The notes below the pieces were generated by a model. It saw only the letters and a list, made by a program, of their open reading frames with translations, was not told the DNA's origin and made no database searches. This document shows positions 6,043 through 9,556 of a stretch of DNA of 9,556 bases, piece by piece. The stretch is from the NCBI GenBank assembly GCA_016205085.1, contig JACQJN010000205.1, forward strand, positions 1-9,556. The letters run 5' to 3'. How positions within the stretch are numbered: the stretch's first letter is position 1; each line of letters opens with the position of its first letter. The DNA comes from Elusimicrobiota bacterium (lineage in GTDB: Bacteria; Elusimicrobiota; Elusimicrobia; JACQJN01). A program made the translations under genes and the position numbers.

Positions 6043-7189
6043 GGAAACACCTAAAATATTGATCGTCGATGATGACGCCAAGCTTCGGGAGAGCTTGAGG
6101 GACCTTCTGGAGATGGAGGGTTACCAGGTTCAGGAAGCCTCCAACGGAAGGGAAGTCATGGAGGCCGTCGTCACCACTTTTTTCGACATCATCCTGATGG
6201 ATTTTAACTTGACTCCGGACAAGACGGGCTTGGATGTGATTCGGGATATCCGCAAGGTGAATAAGGAGAGTCAGATTCTGATGATAACGGCGCATGACTC
6301 CTTGGATACGGCGGTCATGGCGATTCAGGAGTCGGTCTATGATTTTTTGATCAAGCCGGTGGATTTTAACTATTTGAAGATGGCGCTTGCCAAATGTCTG
6401 GAGAAGTTGAGGCTGCAGCAAGAAAACCAGCGCCTGTTCGGGGAGTTGAAGGTTTCCAATGAGCAGCTGACCAATTTAAACAACATGAAGTCCAAGTTTC
6501 TCTCCATGGCTTCCCACGATCTGGCCAATTCTTTAATGACGCTTCAGGTGAGTTTCGAGCTGCTGTGCGGAACGCTCCATCCCACCGAGGAGCAGAAAAA
6601 GAACGTCCAGTATATCGCCAGCAGCATCGGTCAGATTTCCCGCTTGATCAGCGATCTGGTGGACTGGGCCTCCATCGAGCAGGGCAAATTCCGGCTGGAA
6701 AAGAACTCCTTTGAATTGAGCAAGCTCTTGGAAGAGCTTTTACCGGGGGTACGCGCTCGGGCTGGCCAGAAAGATATCCAGATATCCGAACAGATTTCTT
6801 CCGGCATCCCAGTCGTCTATGCGGACCGCAGGCGTTTCTCCCAGGTTCTGTTGAATTTGCTGGAGAATGCCATCCGCCACACTCCACGGAGCGGCAAAAT
6901 TCAGGTGGCGGTCCAGGCTCTGTCTCCCCAGGAGGTGCATGTTTCGGTCCAGGATACCGGAGAAGGCATCGATCCCAGGGAACTTCCCAAACTCTTTCAG
7001 AGCTTTTACCAGCCGGAAGGCAGCCGCTCTCCCCAAGGACGGCTGGGTTTGGGGCTCTCCATCGCCCGGGAGATCGTCCAGAGCCACGGCGGGAAAATTT
7101 GGGTGGAAAGCGAAGGCATCGGCCGTGGGGCCGCGTTCCATTTTACGATTCCATTGAAATCTTCCATTGAACATGCTACGATTTCCTAA
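6041..7189 (+). CDS. Receiver-histidine kinase hybrid (REC-HisKA-HATPase), soluble
   Basis: From the ATG at 6041 the protein has 382 residues. An N-terminal receiver (3-122) has D10-D12, phospho-acceptor D54 (IILMDFNL), Thr83 and Lys105-Pro106 (YDFLIKPVD). A helical linker (about 123-150) leads to HisKA with His159 in SMASHDLANSLMTL. The ATPase domain is complete: N-box NLLENAIRHT (272-281), G1 DTGEGI (305-310), F-box region FQSFYQ (319-324), G2 GRLGLGLS (333-340). There is no membrane segment or PAS domain, so its input is presumably phosphorylation of its own receiver by another kinase, such as the dCache kinase upstream. The H-box is unusual: Ala-Asn-Ser replaces the common Arg-Asn/Thr-Pro. 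An in-frame TTG at 6023 would add six residues but has no better ribosome site, so the ATG is preferred. The NarL-type regulator starts 3 bases after its stop and is the likely recipient. Confidence 0.9.
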   Translation: METPKILIVDDDAKLRESLRDLLEMEGYQVQEASNGREVMEAVVTTFFDIILMDFNLTPDKTGLDVIRDIRKVNKESQILMITAHDSLDTAVMAIQESVYDFLIKPVDFNYLKMALAKCLEKLRLQQENQRLFGELKVSNEQLTNLNNMKSKFLSMASHDLANSLMTLQVSFELLCGTLHPTEEQKKNVQYIASSIGQISRLISDLVDWASIEQGKFRLEKNSFELSKLLEELLPGVRARAGQKDIQISEQISSGIPVVYADRRRFSQVLLNLLENAIRHTPRSGKIQVAVQALSPQEVHVSVQDTGEGIDPRELPKLFQSFYQPEGSRSPQGRLGLGLSIAREIVQSHGGKIWVESEGIGRGAAFHFTIPLKSSIEHATIS

Positions 7190-7192
7190 TCC

Positions 7193-7858
7193 ATGAAAAA
7201 GAAGGTAACGGTTCTCATCGCGGATGATCAAACCCTTTTCCGGGAAGGAATCAAGGATCTTTTAGAAAACGAAAAGGGCATTGAAGTGGTGGGGGAATCC
7301 GCGGACGGTCCTGAAACCGTCCGCCTGGCCAAAAAACTCAGGCCGGATGTGATCCTCATGGATATCAAGCTCCCCCAGATGGATGGGGTGACCGCCACCC
7401 GCCAAATCCGGAAAGAGTGTCCTCAGACCAACGTGCTGATGCTATCGAGCTTCGAGGATGAGGCCCACGTCATGGAAGCCATTCAGGCGGGAGCCAATGG
7501 GTATCTTTCCAAAATGCTTCCTGCCTCCGAACTGGTGAACGCTTTAAAGACATTCGCCCATGAGGGGGTCATGATTCCCCAGGGCGTCATGAGTAAACTC
7601 ATCGCGGGTTTGCGTCAGATGGGCAATACCAGCGCGGAGGCCTCCTTGGTGGCCCTCACCAAGACGGAAATACGCGTGCTGGCTCTCCTGGGACGCGGCA
7701 AAGCCAATAAAGAGATCGCCAAGTACTTAGAGTGCAGCGTCAAGACCGTCAAAAATCACCTCAACTCCATCTTCCAGAAACTGGAAGTCACCAACCGTAC
7801 CGAAGCCGTGGTGAAAGGCATCGAAATGGGCCTGATCTCGGCTGAAGACTCCACTTAA
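7193..7858 (+). CDS. NarL/FixJ-family response regulator (receiver plus LuxR-type HTH)
   Basis: This 221-residue protein is of standard family length. The receiver (about 5-122) is intact: D11-D12 (IADDQ), phospho-acceptor D57 (VILMDIKLPQMDG), Ser85-Ser86 and Lys107 (GANGYLSKML). A linker joins it to a LuxR-type helix-turn-helix at about 154-214. The typical motifs are there: LTKTEIRVLALLGRGKANKEIA, then the recognition helix SVKTVKNHLNSIFQKL and the NRTEAV turn. It should bind DNA when phosphorylated and is the only regulator in the window with both a functional receiver and a DNA-binding domain. It begins 3 bases after the REC-kinase stop, with no clear ribosome site, so it is probably coupled to that gene and phosphorylated by it. 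The TadG-like gene begins 53 bases after its stop, which makes the pilus genes a candidate target (inference). Confidence 0.93.
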   Translation: MKKKVTVLIADDQTLFREGIKDLLENEKGIEVVGESADGPETVRLAKKLRPDVILMDIKLPQMDGVTATRQIRKECPQTNVLMLSSFEDEAHVMEAIQAGANGYLSKMLPASELVNALKTFAHEGVMIPQGVMSKLIAGLRQMGNTSAEASLVALTKTEIRVLALLGRGKANKEIAKYLECSVKTVKNHLNSIFQKLEVTNRTEAVVKGIEMGLISAEDST

Positions 7859-7911
7859 CCTTTCCTTAATACGGCCTGGAAGTTTCTCCGTTTTCCTGGT
7901 ATATTTCTAGT

Positions 7912-9000
7912 ATGCGCCCATTGCTCGGTCATGGTTTACGCTCTGCCGAACTCGGTCAAATCCTGATGCCGGCGTTGATTCTGGTTTTTTGCCTAACCCT
8001 TTTTGTCCGACTCATATTTGAAACCGCCAAGATTTCCCGAGAGAAAATACGGCACCAGTTTGCGGTGGATGCCGCGGCCTTCATCGAAATGACCAACTAC
8101 TCCGATTTCTTAAACCGCACCGCTTATGTCAACGGGGCTTTTCCGCACCGTATATTCAAAGAGACTTTGGAAGGGTTGGACCCTATTCTGGGAAAGGACA
8201 ACTCCACTTACGTCAAAATTTATGAGATGCTTTACCAGAATGCCGCTTTCCCCAAGACGGATCAAACTTTGGATGACAGTTCTTTGCCGCGTTGGCCCAT
8301 TGGTTATGCGGACAGTGATAAGGCCGGGAGGGGGGAAAGGCTCAATCAGCTAAGCTACACTAGAGATCCGGAGGATTTGGGGACATTGGATTTTGTAACG
8401 GAGGACAATGCCTACAAAACCTACATCGCTCATAAGGATGTGATGGATATCTACCAACTCTACGCCCAAATTTATTCTCTTCTGGGTTCCGTAGAGGATG
8501 CCCAGTGGCAGGTGTTTAAAAGACTCACCGATAACGCCAATTTCTTCAGGAAATCCTACTGGCTCAACTCGGGAGACTGCACCTCCGCGGACAACTGCGG
8601 GGAGCAGGGAGCGCAGGCCTTTAAGGGCAGTCCCTTGAGGGCCAAACTGCACAAGGTGACCGCGATCGAGCTCTCCGGCAATCAATTCAACCAATCGAAT
8701 CTCTTCAATCCCATATCCGTTCTTCATAACCGGAAGAAGTTCGGCAACGCGATCGAAATTCCGGACGGACTTTTCCAGTTGACGACGGTAAATGAAGGCA
8801 ACCTGCGCCGTTTGAAATACGGATATGAAGTGATCCAGCCTTGGGATCCTCCGGCTGAGAACTATTTTAATGTGGACCTGAAGGCTTTCAGACCCAGGGT
8901 GCGGGCGAGGGTGGTCTCCGGGGGCGGGGTGGTGTGGAACGAAGGCAGTCCGGGCAATCCCAGCCCCACTCCCAAATTCCAAACCAGGTTATACCCATGA
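7912..9000 (+). CDS. TadG-like pilus-assembly protein (N-terminal Tad-type anchor)
   Basis: The protein has 362 residues. A short basic/polar head (1-14) precedes G-Q-I-L-M-P-A-L and a hydrophobic helix (about 16-36), followed by FETAKISREKIRHQFAVDAAAF. This matches the TadE/TadG-like N-terminal signature: GQ, hydrophobic helix, then a D-A-A-A segment near residues 53-56. The rest (about 60-362) is predicted extracytoplasmic, rich in Asn, Tyr and Asp, with two close cysteines (SGDC..NC, about 224-230) that could form a disulfide. I see no von Willebrand A MIDAS motif, which longer TadG proteins carry. TadG-like minor pseudopilins help start or stabilise Tad pili. No good ribosome site precedes the ATG. 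The stop overlaps the next start (ATGA). The anchor assignment is fair; the C-terminal part is unrecognised. Confidence 0.6.
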   Translation: MRPLLGHGLRSAELGQILMPALILVFCLTLFVRLIFETAKISREKIRHQFAVDAAAFIEMTNYSDFLNRTAYVNGAFPHRIFKETLEGLDPILGKDNSTYVKIYEMLYQNAAFPKTDQTLDDSSLPRWPIGYADSDKAGRGERLNQLSYTRDPEDLGTLDFVTEDNAYKTYIAHKDVMDIYQLYAQIYSLLGSVEDAQWQVFKRLTDNANFFRKSYWLNSGDCTSADNCGEQGAQAFKGSPLRAKLHKVTAIELSGNQFNQSNLFNPISVLHNRKKFGNAIEIPDGLFQLTTVNEGNLRRLKYGYEVIQPWDPPAENYFNVDLKAFRPRVRARVVSGGGVVWNEGSPGNPSPTPKFQTRLYP

Positions 9001-9073
9001 CCAAGCAGGGGTACCCGCAAAGCGGGTCTGCGCGGAAATGGTTGAAGCTCGGCAGAGCGGAAACCATGACCAA
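8995..9073 (+). repeat. 10-bp direct repeats flanking a hairpin at the pseudopilin start
   Basis: CCATGACCAA occurs at 8995-9004 and again at 9064-9073, exactly 69 bases (23 codons) apart. Each copy contains an ATG in the TadE-like frame. Between them lies a hairpin, ACCCGC-AAA-GCGGGT (9013-9027), which can extend with GCAG (9005-9008) and CTGC (9028-9031). The layout looks like a short palindromic insert with a target-site duplication, or like duplicated start regions. No T-run follows, so it is not a terminator. Confidence 0.6.
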
Positions 9074-9556
9074 CTCTAAAAGAGGAGCAGCCACCACGGA
9101 GGTCGTCTTGCTTTTTCCACTGTTCATGTTTTTTCTATTCGCTTTCTCGAAGGTATTTGCTTTACTGGTTTTGGTTCAAAAAATGGAGGTGGCCTCCTTC
9201 TATGCGGCCCGTAGGTGGCAACTCGAATCCCACCGCTGGGCGGAGCAGGTGCCGTGGGACGATGGAACTTTGCGTCCGGATATTGTGTCTAAGGTGAAGG
9301 ATTATATAGGCTGTTATAAGCCGTCCATCCGGGAGTTTTTGGATTTATCCAACTGCAATGACCCCAAAATGATCAATGTGGTCCGAACCCAGGTGTGGCA
9401 GGTGGTGACATTGAGCGTCAAGACCCGTCCCATGAAGCTCCCTCAATTTTTCTGTACGGACCCCAAGACTCAGGAGACGCCTATGTGCAGGGGGTTTACT
9501 TTCGAAGTGACCAAGTATGTTCCCAATCGCGACCGTCCCATTCAATTTCAACTCCC
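8997..9556 (+). CDS. TadE-like pseudopilin (3' end outside window)
   Basis: The frame is open from the ATG at 8997 to the window end, giving 186 complete codons with no stop. The diagnostic part is KRG-AATTEV followed by a hydrophobic helix (about residues 36-60). Gly30 with Glu at +5 is the prepilin-peptidase recognition pattern used for Tad pseudopilins, which are cleaved by TadV-type peptidases. After the helix comes YAARRWQLESHR and an extracytoplasmic domain with cysteines at several points (GCYK, NCND, FCTD, MCRG), possibly disulfide-bonded. TadE is a minor pseudopilin needed for pilus biogenesis. The start at 8997 overlaps the preceding stop in an ATGA and gives a 30-residue leader. 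A second in-frame ATG at 9066 would give a 7-residue leader (MTNSKRG), and both sit in the same 10-bp repeat. I cannot decide firmly between them. Confidence 0.72.
   Translation, partial: MTKQGYPQSGSARKWLKLGRAETMTNSKRGAATTEVVLLFPLFMFFLFAFSKVFALLVLVQKMEVASFYAARRWQLESHRWAEQVPWDDGTLRPDIVSKVKDYIGCYKPSIREFLDLSNCNDPKMINVVRTQVWQVVTLSVKTRPMKLPQFFCTDPKTQETPMCRGFTFEVTKYVPNRDRPIQFQL

Noticed and set aside
5945..6421. Minus-strand frame covering the palindrome and the receiver of the REC-kinase
   Set aside because: The opposite plus-strand receiver is canonical. The minus translation shows no domain, and its open end just reflects codon bias of the plus gene.
7859..7911. Promoter before the TadG-like gene (TATATT at 7900-7905)
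   Set aside because: The hexamer ends 6 bases before the ATG, and no convincing -35 or -24/-12 element lies at the right spacing. The short AT-rich gap is compatible with simple readthrough.

Overview
The window is a densely packed, entirely plus-strand bacterial locus with moderate G+C by eye. Nearly all genes overlap or sit a few bases apart, so it reads as one or two long operons. Both ends belong to a Tad/Flp-type (tight adherence) pilus or secretion locus. The left edge holds the last 34 codons of a TadC/GspF-like inner-membrane platform protein. The right edge holds a TadG-like N-anchored protein followed by a TadE-like pseudopilin that runs off the window. The middle, about 1.4-7.9 kb, is a large signal-transduction block. 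No ribosomal or other marker gene fixes the taxon. The Tad locus, the wealth of two-component genes and the heptamer repeats fit an uncultured Gram-negative-type lineage such as Elusimicrobiota, Omnitrophota or Deltaproteobacteria-like groups. That placement is a weak inference.

Layout, left to right: TadC-like C-terminus (1-105); exported TPR protein (110-1432); membrane sensor with Cache-like, HAMP and PAS-like regions but no kinase (1432-2559); 97-residue two-helix membrane protein (2561-2854); OmpR-type DNA-binding protein with a degenerate receiver (2851-3576); stand-alone receiver (3603-3980); dCache-HAMP histidine kinase (3977-5875); a 165-base gap with a heptamer tandem repeat and a large palindromic element (5876-6040); receiver-histidine kinase hybrid without sensor or membrane segment (6041-7189); NarL/LuxR-type response regulator (7193-7858); TadG-like protein (7912-9000); TadE-like pseudopilin (8997-end). 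No stretch of 300 bases or more lacks a gene.

Working model (inference): two signalling branches control or respond to the Tad machine. One is probably phosphorylation-independent: the kinase-less sensor, the small membrane protein and the pseudo-receiver wHTH regulator. The other is a canonical phosphorelay: the dCache kinase and its coupled receiver, then the REC-kinase hybrid and the NarL-type regulator. Both sit between pilus genes, so assembly or expression of the pilus is the obvious candidate output.

The most unusual DNA features are three. There are two arrays of near-identical 7-bp units (ACTSTCT) in opposite orientation, both inside coding sequence. A roughly 150-bp nested palindrome lies in the only sizeable gap. 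A hairpin-bearing 59-bp segment is flanked by an exact 10-bp direct repeat at the start of the pseudopilin gene.
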